Below are positions 19,451-30,807 of a stretch of DNA of 64,000 bases, piece after piece. Under the pieces are notes generated by a model that worked only from the letters and a program-made list of their open reading frames with translations, was not told where the DNA came from and searched no databases. The stretch comes from an uncultured Desulfuromonas sp. (lineage in GTDB: Bacteria > Desulfobacterota > Desulfuromonadia > Desulfuromonadales > Desulfuromonadaceae), in NCBI RefSeq assembly GCF_963678835.1, contig NZ_OY787469.1, positions 2,852,001 to 2,916,000 of the forward strand. The letters run 5' to 3'. Numbering within the stretch: position 1 is the first letter of the stretch; every line of letters begins with the position of its first letter. The position numbers were made by a program, and so were the translations under genes.

Positions 19451-19611
19451 GTGCTCTGACAACACGAAATCTTCGGGTCTGGCTTCGCCTCGCACCATTC
19501 CCACTGCGTTGCAAAATCTTGAAGTGGAGTGGCCACTTCGGTGATTTCGCGCCTTGTGTGAATGGCTCGATGCTGTGCCATTCACTCGAATTTTTCGCAT
19601 TGACAGAGCAC
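19451..19611. mobile_element. 161-bp MITE, copy 1 (TA-flanked, IS630-like ends)
   Basis: Ends are GTGCTCTG and CAGAGCAC (8-bp perfect terminal inverted repeat, then one mismatch and CAA), and the element is flanked by TA on both sides within a CTAG target. A nearly identical copy of the same length lies at 50534-50694, with about seven differences by eye. Internal inverted repeats (GAAGTGG/CCACTTC; GTGAATGG/CCATTCAC) suggest strong folding. It has no credible gene. The TA duplication and CTAG preference fit the IS630/Tc1 type; the parental transposase is not in the window. Confidence 0.8.
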
Positions 19612-19669
19612 TAGACATACATTTTAAACAAACAAAAGTTTCTTACTGGCAAACCTCGCCAAGATGCAC

Positions 19670-19702
19670 AAAAAGGGCTTGAGATACCCTCAAACCCTTT
19701 TT
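19670..19702. terminator. Bidirectional-looking terminator after the DUF465 gene
   Basis: AAAAAGGG with TTGAG pairs with CTCAA and CCCTTTTT around a 5-nt loop, leaving A/T tracts on both sides. It lies about 30 nt after the DUF465 stop codon. Confidence 0.8.
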
Positions 19703-19731
19703 GAATTTATTCGGTCACGAGATCACTTGAT

Positions 19732-19950
19732 CTACGGGTTACTCGCTTTAATAATTTGCTCCATTTCATCTTTTCCGGCCAGCTTCATTTTCTGAATTTT
19801 TTTTCGTTCCACCTCCTGTTCATCAGAGAGGAATGTCATATTGTCAAGCTGTTGTAACTGTTTTTCAAAGATTTGATGTTCCTCGTACAGTTTACGGAAC
19901 CGGGGATCCCCGGCAAACAGTTCTCCGATCACTTCCTGGTCTAGATTCAT
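19732..19950 (-). CDS. DUF465 (YdcH-like) small coiled-coil protein
   Basis: A 72-residue charged protein (MNLDQEVIGELFAGDPRFRK at the start, then LYEEHQIFEKQLQQLDNM and a lysine-rich helix). This is the DUF465/YdcH pattern: two antiparallel helices with the conserved FxxLYEEHxxLxxxI-like core. The ATG at 19950 has AGGAGG 8 nt upstream; a longer frame is not supported. Function in this family is unknown. It stands between tsaB and the repeat-rich gap, with its own terminator. Confidence 0.85.
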   Translation of the reverse strand: MNLDQEVIGELFAGDPRFRKLYEEHQIFEKQLQQLDNMTFLSDEQEVERKKIQKMKLAGKDEMEQIIKASNP

Positions 19951-20051
19951 AGAGCACCTCCTAGAAAGGGTCACAATACGTCCACCATGTAGTTTACATT
20001 AACCAATGGCCGTGCCCTTGTCAACAGACTGGCGCATAGAAGCGAACAGCG

Positions 20052-20750
20052 TTAAACCGCAGTGGTTACGTGTTGCAACTCCGCATCGGAGGGTCGGATG
20101 TAAACCGGATGAAGATGAAAAGGATCTAGGCTGCAAACGGCCCCACCCTTGCGATAGATCAGTACCCCAACGGCTCCGGCTTTAGGAACCAGATTAACAT
20201 CGGGACAGGCATGCACATTCTCATGAGCGCACTCAAGGAACCAACGAGAATAATGAACAACCCCATTACCAACAAACAGTGTTTCTTCGCTTAATTCTTC
20301 AATAAGATGTTGCGGAGGAAGCACCCGTTCTTCACCGACGATACAGGGCAACCCGTCGCGCCAGTGATAACAGGCAGCATAAACCTCTTTTTTGCGAGCA
20401 TCAATCACAGACATGACCGGAAACGCCGAAGGGCCGTTGGAAAAAGCAACGACCTCCAGAGAAGACACGGAGTAAATCGGCTTATTCAGCGCCAAGGCAA
20501 GCCCCTGGACTGTTGCCAGGCCGACACGCAAACCGGTAAATGACCCCGGTCCGGCCACCACACCCAGCCCGTCAATCTGGTCAAGTTGCACATCGGCTTC
20601 TTTCAGAATGATATCGGTGTAACGCAACAGGTAATCGGAATGCGTTTTTCCAGACACATCCAGAGCCATTTCAGCCAGAACACGATCGTCCCGGCACAAG
20701 GCCACACTGCCACACGGTGTGGAGCTATCCAGACACAGGAGCAACGCCAT
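20052..20750 (-). CDS. tsaB: tRNA t6A37 biosynthesis protein TsaB
   Basis: Actin/ASKHA-fold protein (232 aa) that scaffolds TsaD and TsaE in making N6-threonylcarbamoyladenosine at A37 of ANN-decoding tRNAs. N-terminal LCLDSSTPCGSVAL, the KTHSDYLL segment and GVVAGPGSFTGLRVGLATVQ are diagnostic. The ATG at 20750 shares one base with the rseP stop (TGATG), so the two genes are coupled; an in-frame TTG one codon earlier is less likely. Confidence 0.95.
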   Translation of the reverse strand: MALLLCLDSSTPCGSVALCRDDRVLAEMALDVSGKTHSDYLLRYTDIILKEADVQLDQIDGLGVVAGPGSFTGLRVGLATVQGLALALNKPIYSVSSLEVVAFSNGPSAFPVMSVIDARKKEVYAACYHWRDGLPCIVGEERVLPPQHLIEELSEETLFVGNGVVHYSRWFLECAHENVHACPDVNLVPKAGAVGVLIYRKGGAVCSLDPFHLHPVYIRPSDAELQHVTTAV

Positions 20751-22069
20751 CAACCACTCCCCTGCAAAAACAGTCGAACAATATCGTTATAAAAAGCCAG
20801 GACCATCAACATAAGAAGCAGCCCGAGACCAATCTGCTGCATCACCTCTCGGGCACGCAGCGACAGAGGGCGTCGCCAAACAATCTCGACAAGGTTGAAA
20901 AACAGATGACCACCATCTAGAACCGGGATCGGCAACAGGTTGAGAATCCCCAGTTGAATGCTCAAAAACGACAACACGGTCAGAATTGTACTAAAATCAG
21001 TCTGCGCAGCCTGACCAGCGATCTGCATCACCATGATCGGACCACCGATATTATCCGCAGGGACATGTCCGGCAACCAGTTTACGAATGAAGACAAGCGT
21101 GAGGTCGATCAGCTCGCCGGTGCGCTGAACACCAATCTCTATCGCCTCAAAAAATCCATACTTTCGCTCTTCCATCATCTGTTGCGGCGTAATGCCGATA
21201 AGCCAGAGGCCATCTTGTGCTTTCGGTGCGAGAACAAACTCCATCTGGTGACCGGAGCGCTGGACAACAAACCGGGTTTGTTCTCCAGCGAGCTGCTGAA
21301 TCACATTATGTAACTGATACCAGGAATTAATAGGCTGATCACCGATGCGAACAATTCGATCACCAACCTGCAGCCCAACTTCCTCAGCCGGCATGCCGGC
21401 GCTGACAGTTCCGATCACAGCGTCGCGCATCGGCATCAGACCAAGAGACTGCAATCCTTCGAGACTGCCGTTTTCCGCAGGAACATCAAGCGCGACAGTT
21501 TGTCCCTGACGGTCGATAGAAAATTGCAACCGGGCACCCACGAGTGGAATCAGGGCCTTGTCCGTTTCCGTCCAGGTCGTCACCTCATGGTTATTGACGG
21601 AAACAATGCAGTCTCCCGCTTGAAAACCGGCTTTTGCGGCATCAGAAGTCTCAATGACGTAGCCAATGCAGGGTGGATCATTGAGAAACGTCGGCACATT
21701 GACGCCGACCATATAGGCCAAAGGCAGCAACATCAGAGGCAAAAGCAGATTCATAATCGGCCCGGCCGCGACAATCGCCATACGCCGCGACACCGTTTTT
21801 TCAGCAAAGGAGCGTTTCTTTTCCTCTTCAGTGAGTGGTTCTTCCTCTTCTCCCACCCCTTCACCAAGCATCTGCACATAGCCACCGAGCGGGATCAGAC
21901 TGATCAGATACTCGGTCTCGCCCCAGGTTCGACTGACGATGCGCGGCCCAAAGCCCAATGAAAACTTGAGGACTTTAACTCCGGCGAGTTTTGCCACGCA
22001 AAAATGGCCAAGCTCGTGAATAAAAACCAGAACGCCAAGCATCAAAATGCCAGCTACAACGGTTATCAT
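20750..22069 (-). CDS. rseP: RIP metalloprotease RseP (site-2 protease)
   Basis: Intramembrane zinc protease (439 aa) that cleaves anti-sigma factors and remnant signal peptides. The zinc-binding HELGH is at residues 18-22 in the first transmembrane segment, and the third ligand lies in LDGGHLFF in the C-terminal membrane part. Between them are the GYVQMLGEG membrane-loop segment and a periplasmic region with PDZ repeats (GYVIETSDAAKAGFQAGDCI and AGMPAEEVGLQVGDRIVRIG). A perfect AGGAGG site precedes the ATG. It sits between dxr and tsaB in the widespread uppS-cdsA-dxr-rseP order. Confidence 0.96.
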   Translation of the reverse strand: MITVVAGILMLGVLVFIHELGHFCVAKLAGVKVLKFSLGFGPRIVSRTWGETEYLISLIPLGGYVQMLGEGVGEEEEPLTEEEKKRSFAEKTVSRRMAIVAAGPIMNLLLPLMLLPLAYMVGVNVPTFLNDPPCIGYVIETSDAAKAGFQAGDCIVSVNNHEVTTWTETDKALIPLVGARLQFSIDRQGQTVALDVPAENGSLEGLQSLGLMPMRDAVIGTVSAGMPAEEVGLQVGDRIVRIGDQPINSWYQLHNVIQQLAGEQTRFVVQRSGHQMEFVLAPKAQDGLWLIGITPQQMMEERKYGFFEAIEIGVQRTGELIDLTLVFIRKLVAGHVPADNIGGPIMVMQIAGQAAQTDFSTILTVLSFLSIQLGILNLLPIPVLDGGHLFFNLVEIVWRRPLSLRAREVMQQIGLGLLLMLMVLAFYNDIVRLFLQGSG

Positions 22070-22080
22070 AATTCCTCCTG

Positions 22081-23238
22081 TCAGCGTCCTTGCGCGATCA
22101 GTTCACGGGTGATATGACGCGCCCGATCATCACAATGCAACACATCGTCAATAGAATGAATTGACTCATTGCGATACCGGTCAAGAACCTGACGAATCAC
22201 GGATGAAATATCCAAATACTGAATATTCTGTTTTAAAAATTCTTCAACAGCGACTTCGTTGGCCGCATTAAGAACAATAGGTGCCGAACCGCCTTCAGCA
22301 AGGGCCTCGTAGGCCAGCTTCAGGCACGGAAACAGTTCCAGATCCGGACGACTGAAGCTCAAATCCGCCCATTGGCATAAATCTAACGCCGGCTGAGACA
22401 GGGGCAAACGATTCGGCCATGCCAAAGCGTAAGCAATGGGGGTTTTCATATCGGGAATTCCCAACTGGGCAACAACGGAACCGTCAATATATTCAACCAT
22501 TGAATGCACAATACTTTGTGGATGGATATGAACATCAATACGTTCTGCCGGAATATTGAACAGCCAGTAAGCCTCTATCACCTCCAGCCCTTTATTCATC
22601 ATGGTTGCAGAATCGATGGTGATTTTAGCCCCCATCGACCAGTTGGGATGGTTCAGGGCCTGCTCAAGAGTAACATGCTCAAGTTGATCGCGACTGAATT
22701 CACGAAAGGGGCCACCTGATGCGGTTAAAATCAAGCGCCGAACATCTGAATACTGGTGACCGCAAAGGGATTGGTAGATCGCTGAATGCTCACTGTCCAC
22801 CGGCAGCAGGTTAACCTCGTGGTGCCGGACAGCGTCCATAATCAAGGCCCCGGCGGTAACCAGTGTTTCCTTATTTGCCAGAGCGATGTCCTTGCCCGCC
22901 TCAATCGCGGCCATGGTTGGCAGCAGTCCGGCCGCGCCAACAATGGCCGAAACCACCATCTGCGCTTGCGGATGTGTCGCGCAACTGACAGCACCGTCAA
23001 CACCACTAACGATATCGACGGAACAATCTTGAACAAGGGCCTGTAGACGTGGCCGGTCAGCCGGATCAGCGACCGAAACAACCTCCGGCTTAAAGCGACG
23101 GATCTGATCGGCCAGCAATTCGATCTGTCGCCCGGCACTTAGGGCGACAACACGAAATTTTTCCGGAAATTCTGCAACCACATCAAGAGTGCTGACGCCT
23201 ATGGAACCAGTGGATCCAAGCACGCTGATTGATTTCAT
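22081..23238 (-). CDS. dxr: 1-deoxy-D-xylulose 5-phosphate reductoisomerase
   Basis: Second MEP-pathway enzyme, converting DXP to MEP for isoprenoids. The product (385 aa from the ATG at 23238) starts [20 protein letters not shown] with the NADPH motif, contains [12 protein letters not shown], the metal-binding [13 protein letters not shown] and the flexible-loop region SGGPF. An upstream in-frame start overlapping cdsA is considered spurious, as the NADPH motif normally begins within the first ten residues. It lies 11 nt before rseP. Confidence 0.96.
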   Translation of the reverse strand: MKSISVLGSTGSIGVSTLDVVAEFPEKFRVVALSAGRQIELLADQIRRFKPEVVSVADPADRPRLQALVQDCSVDIVSGVDGAVSCATHPQAQMVVSAIVGAAGLLPTMAAIEAGKDIALANKETLVTAGALIMDAVRHHEVNLLPVDSEHSAIYQSLCGHQYSDVRRLILTASGGPFREFSRDQLEHVTLEQALNHPNWSMGAKITIDSATMMNKGLEVIEAYWLFNIPAERIDVHIHPQSIVHSMVEYIDGSVVAQLGIPDMKTPIAYALAWPNRLPLSQPALDLCQWADLSFSRPDLELFPCLKLAYEALAEGGSAPIVLNAANEVAVEEFLKQNIQYLDISSVIRQVLDRYRNESIHSIDDVLHCDDRARHITRELIAQGR

Positions 23239-23255
23239 TGCATTTGCACTCTCTA

Positions 23256-24056
23256 TCACCACAAAAGGCAAAAATAAACACAGGGAAATGCGAATAACAG
23301 ACTATCGAGCCGATCGAGCATTCCGCCGTGGCCGGGGAACAACGAACCGGAATCTTTGATCTCTGCACTGCGCTTCACCATGGATTCAAACAAATCACCA
23401 AGTTGGCCAAACACACCGACAACGGCACCAACAACAACAGCGCTAGCTACCGATGCATCCGGGATAAGCCAAGGAATAACAACTACAGCACTCAAAATAC
23501 TGCCGCAAAAACCGCCTACAGCTCCTTCGATGCTTTTTTTCGGGCTGATCATCGGATACAAGCGGTGACGACCAATTGCCGTGCCGACAAAATAGGCACA
23601 AGAATCACAGACCATCGTCATCATCAGGACCAGCAAGACCCATAGATGGCCATGTTCAAGACCATGCAGTGCGGCAAAATAGCTCATCAGCAAAGGGACA
23701 TACAACCAACCAACGACAACGAGGCCCAACTCCAGGACAACACGAAAAAGATCCTGATAACGAGCCAGAAAGATCAACGAAAACACCAGAAAAAAAACGG
23801 TTAGGACATGCTGGGCATAGCTGGGCCAATAGCAGCTCACAGCCAGAAAAGTGACGCCACCGAGTGTCGCAATCACCTGTTCTACAAAGCGGCTGTCATC
23901 CAGAACCATTCTGTAGAATTCCCACAGAGCAATGCCGCACACGCCACACAGTGCCAGAGTAAACCAAACCGTATCGCAAGCAAGTGTTAACAATAAGACG
24001 GCCGGCAATGCGACCAGAGCGGTGATGAGACGTTGTTTAATGGGACCCCTCCTCAA
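23256..24056 (-). CDS. cdsA: Phosphatidate cytidylyltransferase (CDP-diacylglycerol synthase)
   Basis: Multi-pass membrane enzyme making CDP-diacylglycerol from phosphatidic acid and CTP; it feeds PssA encoded in this window. The C-terminal family signature is intact: [16 protein letters not shown], then [18 protein letters not shown] and [19 protein letters not shown]. The start is uncertain. TTG at 24056 has no ribosome-binding site, whereas a strong GAGGAGG sits six bases before an in-frame ATT at 24041 (residues [13 protein letters not shown]). No ATG or GTG is available in that stretch. Confidence 0.93.
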   Translation of the reverse strand: MRRGPIKQRLITALVALPAVLLLTLACDTVWFTLALCGVCGIALWEFYRMVLDDSRFVEQVIATLGGVTFLAVSCYWPSYAQHVLTVFFLVFSLIFLARYQDLFRVVLELGLVVVGWLYVPLLMSYFAALHGLEHGHLWVLLVLMMTMVCDSCAYFVGTAIGRHRLYPMISPKKSIEGAVGGFCGSILSAVVVIPWLIPDASVASAVVVGAVVGVFGQLGDLFESMVKRSAEIKDSGSLFPGHGGMLDRLDSLLFAFPCVYFCLLW

Positions 24057-24059
24057 TCA

Positions 24060-24767
24060 TCAATTTGGATCAACCGTGCCAAAACGTCGGCTGCGTGATT
24101 CAAAGTCAGCCAAAGCGTCTTTAAGATGTGCCTCAGTGAAATCAGGCCACAAACAGGAACAGAAATAGAGCTCCGTATAAGCTAGTTGCCATAACAAAAA
24201 ATTACTGATACGCATTTCACCACTGGTTCGGATCAGCAGATCTGGATCAGGAATCCCCTGCGTATCGAGATAGCCGGAAAAAACCTCTTCAGTAATGTCC
24301 CCCTGCGAAAGATTGCCCCTCTTCACATCGTCGGCAAGATGGCGAACCGCTCGCAAAACTTCATCACGGGAACCATAAGATAACGCCAGAGTTAAGGTTA
24401 GTCCCGAGTTTTCGCTGGTTTCATCGATGCTTTTCCTGAGTGAGGCACAAATTTCTTGCGGCAAACGACTTAAATCTCCAATCACCCGAAAACGGATGCA
24501 GTGCTTCCGTAACAGAGGCAGCTCACTACTGAGATACTGGCCAAGTAGTGCCATAAGCGACTGCACTTCGGCATCAGGACGCGACCAGTTTTCGGAACTG
24601 AAGGCATAAAGGGTCAAATAACGAATACCCAGCGTGGAACACTCTTCTACAACGGAGCGGACCGTTGACACCCCCTGCTGATGCCCGGCAATACGCGGCA
24701 AACCACGACGTTGCGCCCAACGGCCATTCCCATCCATGATAATGGCTATATGTTCAGGCAGAGCCAT
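24060..24767 (-). CDS. uppS: Undecaprenyl diphosphate synthase (isoprenyl transferase)
   Basis: Cis-prenyltransferase (235 aa) producing the C55 carrier lipid for peptidoglycan and LPS. The N terminus has HIAIIMDGNGRWAQRRGLPR with the catalytic aspartate, then GIRYLTLYAFSSENWSRP and the C-terminal PDLLIRTSGEMRISNFLLWQ. AAGGAAAAGG precedes the ATG. It heads the uppS-cdsA-dxr-rseP-tsaB run, with only 3 nt to the annotated cdsA frame. Confidence 0.97.
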   Translation of the reverse strand: MALPEHIAIIMDGNGRWAQRRGLPRIAGHQQGVSTVRSVVEECSTLGIRYLTLYAFSSENWSRPDAEVQSLMALLGQYLSSELPLLRKHCIRFRVIGDLSRLPQEICASLRKSIDETSENSGLTLTLALSYGSRDEVLRAVRHLADDVKRGNLSQGDITEEVFSGYLDTQGIPDPDLLIRTSGEMRISNFLLWQLAYTELYFCSCLWPDFTEAHLKDALADFESRSRRFGTVDPN

Positions 24768-24922
24768 AAACCTTTTCCTTCATTCTCATCTGATTGCATA
24801 ATGACAAAGCGACGACGGAATATTCCAACATCGAACGCCTTATGATAAGAGCATGAAAATTTAGCATGAACCTGAAGCGGGGGCAATAGAACAGGTCAGT
24901 TGATTGAGAAAAAACCAACAAT

Positions 24923-24950
24923 AAAGGGGACCCCGTTGAGAGTCCCCTTT
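24923..24950 (-). terminator. Hairpin terminator after frr
   Basis: Perfect 9-bp AAAGGGGAC/GTCCCCTTT stem with a 10-nt loop about 25 nt after the frr stop. The minus-strand T tract is interrupted; the plus-strand side is equally T-rich. Confidence 0.6.
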
Positions 24951-24976
24951 CTTTTATCAACAGAGCTTGTCGCTTT

Positions 24977-25534
24977 TTATACTTCCATCAGCTCTTTTTC
25001 TTTTTCTGCAACGATATCGTCACATTTTTGCACATATTTATCAGTGAGATCCTGCATCTCTTTTTCAGAACGCTTAAGATCATCTTCAGTAATTTCTTTG
25101 TCTTTTTCAAGCTTTTTCAGGGCATCGTTACCATCACGTCGACTGCTGCGAATACTAATCTTCGCTTCTTCGCTCTTGGCTTTGACCAGCTTAACCATCT
25201 CCTTGCGCCGCTCTTCAGTCAAAGGAGGAATAGAAATACGGATCAAGTCACCATCCGACGACGGTGTCAACCCCAGGTCTGATTTAAAAATCGCCTTTTC
25301 AATCTCCGGCAGCAGATTTTTTTCCCAGGGTTGGATTGTAATCAACCGAGCCTCAGGCACCGAAAGCGTACCAACCTGATTCAATGGCGTTGGTGTACCG
25401 TAATAATCAACACACACTTCATCAAGCAACGAAACGGAAGCTCGGCCGGTTCTGACTTTGCTTAACTCTCGCTTGAAAGCATCAATGGCGCCGTCCATAG
25501 ACTTGCGCTCTTTTGACAGGATGTCTTTAACCAT
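24977..25534 (-). CDS. frr: Ribosome recycling factor
   Basis: RRF (185 aa) splits post-termination ribosomes with EF-G. The sequence is canonical: [56 protein letters not shown] and [15 protein letters not shown], with [20 protein letters not shown] at the start of the C-terminal helix. Its ATG immediately follows the pyrH stop codon (TAAATG), the usual tsf-pyrH-frr arrangement. Confidence 0.98.
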   Translation of the reverse strand: MVKDILSKERKSMDGAIDAFKRELSKVRTGRASVSLLDEVCVDYYGTPTPLNQVGTLSVPEARLITIQPWEKNLLPEIEKAIFKSDLGLTPSSDGDLIRISIPPLTEERRKEMVKLVKAKSEEAKISIRSSRRDGNDALKKLEKDKEITEDDLKRSEKEMQDLTDKYVQKCDDIVAEKEKELMEV

Positions 25535-27206
<1,672 letters not shown>

Positions 27207-27337
27207 AATTCGCCTCCTGTTCCACTATCTGTGGGAACATTCTTTACATAAAATCGTCGATTGAATCATTTATACACGAGACTAGAGTTTTGCAAAAAGC
27301 CATTGACGCTTTTCGACAAAAGGCTCGCTATAAAGAC

Positions 27338-27369
27338 GTGAAAAAAGCGACCAGGTGTCTGGTCGCTTT
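27338..27369 (-). terminator. Terminator/attenuator between rpsB and tsf
   Basis: Perfect 11-bp stem AAAGCGACCAG/CTGGTCGCTTT (27344-27354 with 27359-27369), 4-nt loop, and a T6 tract on the minus strand, beginning about 24 nt after the rpsB stop. Confidence 0.85.
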
Positions 27370-27392
27370 CATTCCTACCTGACACATGTGGC

Positions 27393-28163
27393 CTAGGCTT
27401 CTTTAGCTTCGCCTTCAACCACTTCAGTGTTTTTTTCAGCCGCTGATGCGCCCTCGTTTTCAGAACAGATCGCCGCTTCACGTGCTTGAGCACCTTCGAT
27501 GCTGGCATCCGCCATACTGGAAACAAACAGGCGAATCGCACGAATTGCATCGTCATTACCGGGAATGATATAATCAATTTCATCCGGATCGCAGTTGGTA
27601 TCAACAACGGCAACAACTGGAATCCCCAGTTTTTTGGCTTCACAGACGGCAATGGCTTCCTTCTTAGGGTCAATCACAAACATTGCGCCCGGAAGCTTAG
27701 TCATGCCCTTGATGCCGCCGAGGTTTTTCTCCAGCTTGATTCGCTCACGGTCCAGTTGCAGACACTCTTTTTTAGTCAACAGTTCAAACGTGCCGTCTTC
27801 AGACATCGTTTCAATCTTTTTCAGGCGATCGATGCTGCCCTTGATCGTTGCAAAGTTGGTCAACATACCACCAAGCCAGCGATGATTGACATAGTATTGG
27901 CCAGCGCGACCAGCTTCTTCACGAATGGAATCCTGCGCCTGCTTTTTGGTACCGACAAACAGAATGCTGTCGCCATTTTCGACAACGCTTTTAACAAAGC
28001 TGTATGCCGTACGGAAATAACGGACAGTCCGTTGCAGGTCAATGATGTAAATTCCATTACGGGCACCGAAAATGTAAGGTTTCATTTTCGGGTTCCAGCG
28101 CTTGGTCTGGTGACCAAAGTGAACGCCCGCTTCCAGCAGCTGCTTCATTGTAACTTTTGCCAT
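27393..28163 (-). CDS. rpsB: 30S ribosomal protein S2
   Basis: uS2 (256 aa). [74 protein letters not shown] and [20 protein letters not shown] cover the family signatures. The C-terminal tail is acidic and alanine-rich, as in relatives. It is the first gene of the rpsB-tsf-pyrH-frr set and is divergent from lptF; the 220-nt gap between them must hold both promoters, though none is clear enough to call. Confidence 0.98.
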   Translation of the reverse strand: MAKVTMKQLLEAGVHFGHQTKRWNPKMKPYIFGARNGIYIIDLQRTVRYFRTAYSFVKSVVENGDSILFVGTKKQAQDSIREEAGRAGQYYVNHRWLGGMLTNFATIKGSIDRLKKIETMSEDGTFELLTKKECLQLDRERIKLEKNLGGIKGMTKLPGAMFVIDPKKEAIAVCEAKKLGIPVVAVVDTNCDPDEIDYIIPGNDDAIRAIRLFVSSMADASIEGAQAREAAICSENEGASAAEKNTEVVEGEAKEA

Positions 28164-28386
28164 TTTGTACTTCCTCTCATTTCACGTGGTTTAACCTCCG
28201 TCTCCATGAAAGCTCGCTATCGTCATTTACCCCACTGGTAAACACCACGCTTGTAACCATGAAGACGTGCGTCGTTTAACGTACCGCGCTTAAATAACAT
28301 AGCCCCTGCCCCATCGCAAGGAAAAACATCGATTTAAAGACGCAGAAGTTTACAATTTTCCACAACTGTAATACCATCCTGCGGTT

Positions 28387-29574
28387 ATGTCCTCACTACG
28401 CTTACAAACATATATTTCGCGGGAAATCGTCGCTCCATTTCTTCTCAGCATGGTGTTATTTACCTTTGTTCTCCTGCTGAGTCGCTTGTTGAAACTGATT
28501 GAAATGGTTGTCGATAAAGGCGTCGCAGTCAGTGAGATTCTCCATCTCTTTGCCTGCCTGCTGCCTTCGTTCTTCGTTATCACCGTGCCATTGTCATTTC
28601 TTTTGGCCGTCATGCTGGCTTTTGGCCGCCTCTCTTCGGACAGCGAAATCGTTGCCATGAAAGCCGCTGGCTTCAGTCTCTACCGACTATCTCAACCCGT
28701 GCTGATTATCGCCCTTCTGGTATGTGGCTTTACGGCCTACTTGACCCTGGTTGCTGAACCGTCCGGACGCGTTAAACTCAAACAACGGCTGATCGACATT
28801 GCCTACAGCAAAGCCGCCGTCGCCCTGCAACCACAGATCTTCAATGAAGAGTTTGACGGGCTGATGATGTATGCCAACAACGTGGACAACCAGACCAACA
28901 CCATGACCGGCGTTTTCATCAGCGATGAACGGATGGGCAATACCCCCTCAATTATTGTTGCCAAACGCGGTGAAATTCGTTCTGATCGCACCAATGGCAG
29001 CTTGTTGATGCACTTGAGGGACGGGTCGATTCATCGCCCCGTGGTCCGCTCGGGAGAGCGGTCTTATCAAGTGGTCGATTTTCAAAGCTATGATGTTAAC
29101 TTGAACCTGAATACAGCCGACAAAAAAGAGAAGTCACTTAACCTCAAGCCGAAAGAGATGTCGACCAGAGCCCTGATGCAATCGGACCCGGAACTTCCTG
29201 AAGAAAAGCAGCGTGAGCGCCGCATTGAACTGATGGAACGGCTGGTCTTGCCCTTTTCACCGTTGATCTTTGCCCTGTTGGCGGTCCCACTGGGAATACG
29301 CTCCCACCGTTCCCCCAAAGGGGGTGGCTTTTCCGTCGCCCTGTTTATCTTTCTGTTTTATTACTTATGTCTGTCCGTCGCCAAAACCATGGTCCAGGAA
29401 AACAACTGGCCCCTGCTGGGCAGTCTGTGGGGACCAAGCGTGATTTTCATCGTTGTCGGCGTCCTGTTGCTGATCCGAACCGCCCAAGAACGTCCCCTGC
29501 CCGGCAGCGGAGCGGCAGCCCTGTTCTACGATGGCCTGTCCGCAATCTTTTACCGCAAAAAGGATCGGTCATGA
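28387..29574 (+). CDS. lptF: LPS export permease LptF
   Basis: One of the two inner-membrane permeases of the LptB2FGC transporter that extracts LPS. The 395-residue protein has the YjgP/YjgQ layout: an N-terminal block of three membrane helices (about residues 15-125) with ISREIVAPFLLSMVLF and SEIVAMKAAGFSLYRL, a periplasmic beta-jellyroll, and a C-terminal block of three helices starting at PFSPLIFALLAVPLGIRSHR. No strong ribosome-binding site precedes the ATG. Its stop overlaps the lptG start (ATGA). The matching lptB, lptA and lptC are at 43.8-45.6 kb. Confidence 0.94.
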   Translation: MSSLRLQTYISREIVAPFLLSMVLFTFVLLLSRLLKLIEMVVDKGVAVSEILHLFACLLPSFFVITVPLSFLLAVMLAFGRLSSDSEIVAMKAAGFSLYRLSQPVLIIALLVCGFTAYLTLVAEPSGRVKLKQRLIDIAYSKAAVALQPQIFNEEFDGLMMYANNVDNQTNTMTGVFISDERMGNTPSIIVAKRGEIRSDRTNGSLLMHLRDGSIHRPVVRSGERSYQVVDFQSYDVNLNLNTADKKEKSLNLKPKEMSTRALMQSDPELPEEKQRERRIELMERLVLPFSPLIFALLAVPLGIRSHRSPKGGGFSVALFIFLFYYLCLSVAKTMVQENNWPLLGSLWGPSVIFIVVGVLLLIRTAQERPLPGSGAAALFYDGLSAIFYRKKDRS

Positions 29575-30653
29575 CACTGATTCAGCGTTATCTGCTCACC
29601 ACGTTTACAAAAATTACCAGCTTGTCTCTGGCCGCCTTTGTCGGTATCTACCTGCTTGTTGATTTTTTTGAAAAAGTGGATGATTTTCTTGAACATGAAG
29701 CGGCGGCTCACCTCTATATCGCTTACTTTGCCTGGAAAATCCCACTGATTGTCTCGCAAATGCTCCCCCTGACAATCCTTCTTGGAACGTTTCTGACCTT
29801 GGGTGGGTTTACTAAGACCAATGAATTGACGGCAATGCGTGCCGGGGGCATTGGTTTACAACGCATTGTCACCCCTTTTCTTGTTGCCGCAGTCCTGCTG
29901 ACCGGTATCAATTTTGCGTTAAATGAATTCCTCGTGCCCGTCGGCACCCAGCACTCCAACTATATTTTTCGCACCGAGGTCAAGGGAAAGTCACAAATGC
30001 TGGCGAAGCGAAACAATCTATGGTTCCGCGAAGCCGACAGTCTGTACCATATCCAACTTGCCTTGCCCGAAAAGCAGCAACTGCGCGGAATTTCTCTCTA
30101 CGTGGTAGACGGTCAATTGAACCTGTTAACACGCATTGAGGCGCAAGCCGCCACATTCAAAGAGGACCATTGGCAGGCCGAGCACGTTACCGTGCGTCAC
30201 TTTGACCCAAAAAGCCGTCAGCTGACCGCGCAAAAGGAAGAGGAATTACGTCTTCTACCACTAAAGAAGACACCGGAAGACTTTGGTTCGGTGTCAGGTA
30301 AAAATGAAGAGTTGAGCTTTACGCAACTCTCAAGAATAAGCACCCAGATGCAACAGGAAGGCCTGGATGCAACCCGTTATCGCGTCGACATGTATTCACG
30401 ACTGTCGACCCCGTTTGCCTGCATTATCATGGCTTTTTTGGCGATCCCTTTTGCGTTGCAGAAAAGTCGCAATGTCAACCTGTCTCTGGGCATTTCCATC
30501 AGCGTGTTGATCGGCATATCGTTTTTCATCGTTCAATCGACCCTGATTGCCCTGGGGTATTCCACAGTTCTGCCACCAATTGTCGCCGCCTGGGCTGCCA
30601 ACATCATCTTTGCGTTAGTCGGAATGTTCCTGCTTTTATCTACCCGCGATTAA
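29571..30653 (+). CDS. lptG: LPS export permease LptG
   Basis: Second permease of the LPS exporter (360 aa). It begins MTLIQRYLLTTFTKITSLSL, shows the characteristic NELTAMRAGGIGLQRIVTPF coupling segment, a periplasmic domain, and C-terminal helices after PFACIIMAFLAIPFALQ. The ATG at 29571 lies in an ATGA overlap with lptF and has AAAGGA upstream; a longer in-frame extension inside lptF is rejected. It is convergent with ahcY, with two hairpins between them. Confidence 0.94.
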   Translation: MTLIQRYLLTTFTKITSLSLAAFVGIYLLVDFFEKVDDFLEHEAAAHLYIAYFAWKIPLIVSQMLPLTILLGTFLTLGGFTKTNELTAMRAGGIGLQRIVTPFLVAAVLLTGINFALNEFLVPVGTQHSNYIFRTEVKGKSQMLAKRNNLWFREADSLYHIQLALPEKQQLRGISLYVVDGQLNLLTRIEAQAATFKEDHWQAEHVTVRHFDPKSRQLTAQKEEELRLLPLKKTPEDFGSVSGKNEELSFTQLSRISTQMQQEGLDATRYRVDMYSRLSTPFACIIMAFLAIPFALQKSRNVNLSLGISISVLIGISFFIVQSTLIALGYSTVLPPIVAAWAANIIFALVGMFLLLSTRD

Positions 30654-30660
30654 CCCTCAT

Positions 30661-30704
30661 AACCACAACAGGCGCACAGCTTATGCTATGCGCCTGTTGT
30701 GGTT
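30661..30704. terminator. Long perfect hairpin between lptG and ahcY
   Basis: A 16-bp perfect stem (AACCACAACAGGCGCA with TGCGCCTGTTGTGGTT) and 12-nt loop begins 7 nt after the lptG stop. There is no long T tract, so it may act as a processing or barrier hairpin between convergent genes. Confidence 0.65.
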
Positions 30705-30770
30705 CCAAATACCTGCTTCAGATTATACCCTGGCAAGTTAAAAATGATTTTCTTTACGGTTTGCGTTATT

Positions 30771-30797
30771 GAAAAAAGCGACAATGCGGCTTTTTTC
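30771..30797 (-). terminator. Terminator after ahcY
   Basis: GAAAAAAGC/GCTTTTTTC, 9-bp stem around a 9-nt loop, 10 nt after the ahcY stop codon. The stem itself supplies the T tract. Confidence 0.65.
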
Positions 30798-30807
30798 ATA
30801 AGCCCGG

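Noticed and set aside
19372..19581. Similar short minus-strand open frames in both MITE copies (also 50476-50664)
   Set aside because: They arise only because the repeat is copied, run past the element ends in unrelated sequence, and have no start signals.
29367..29570. N-terminal extension of lptG into lptF
   Set aside because: The ATGA overlap start at 29571 has a ribosome-binding site and gives the normal family N terminus.
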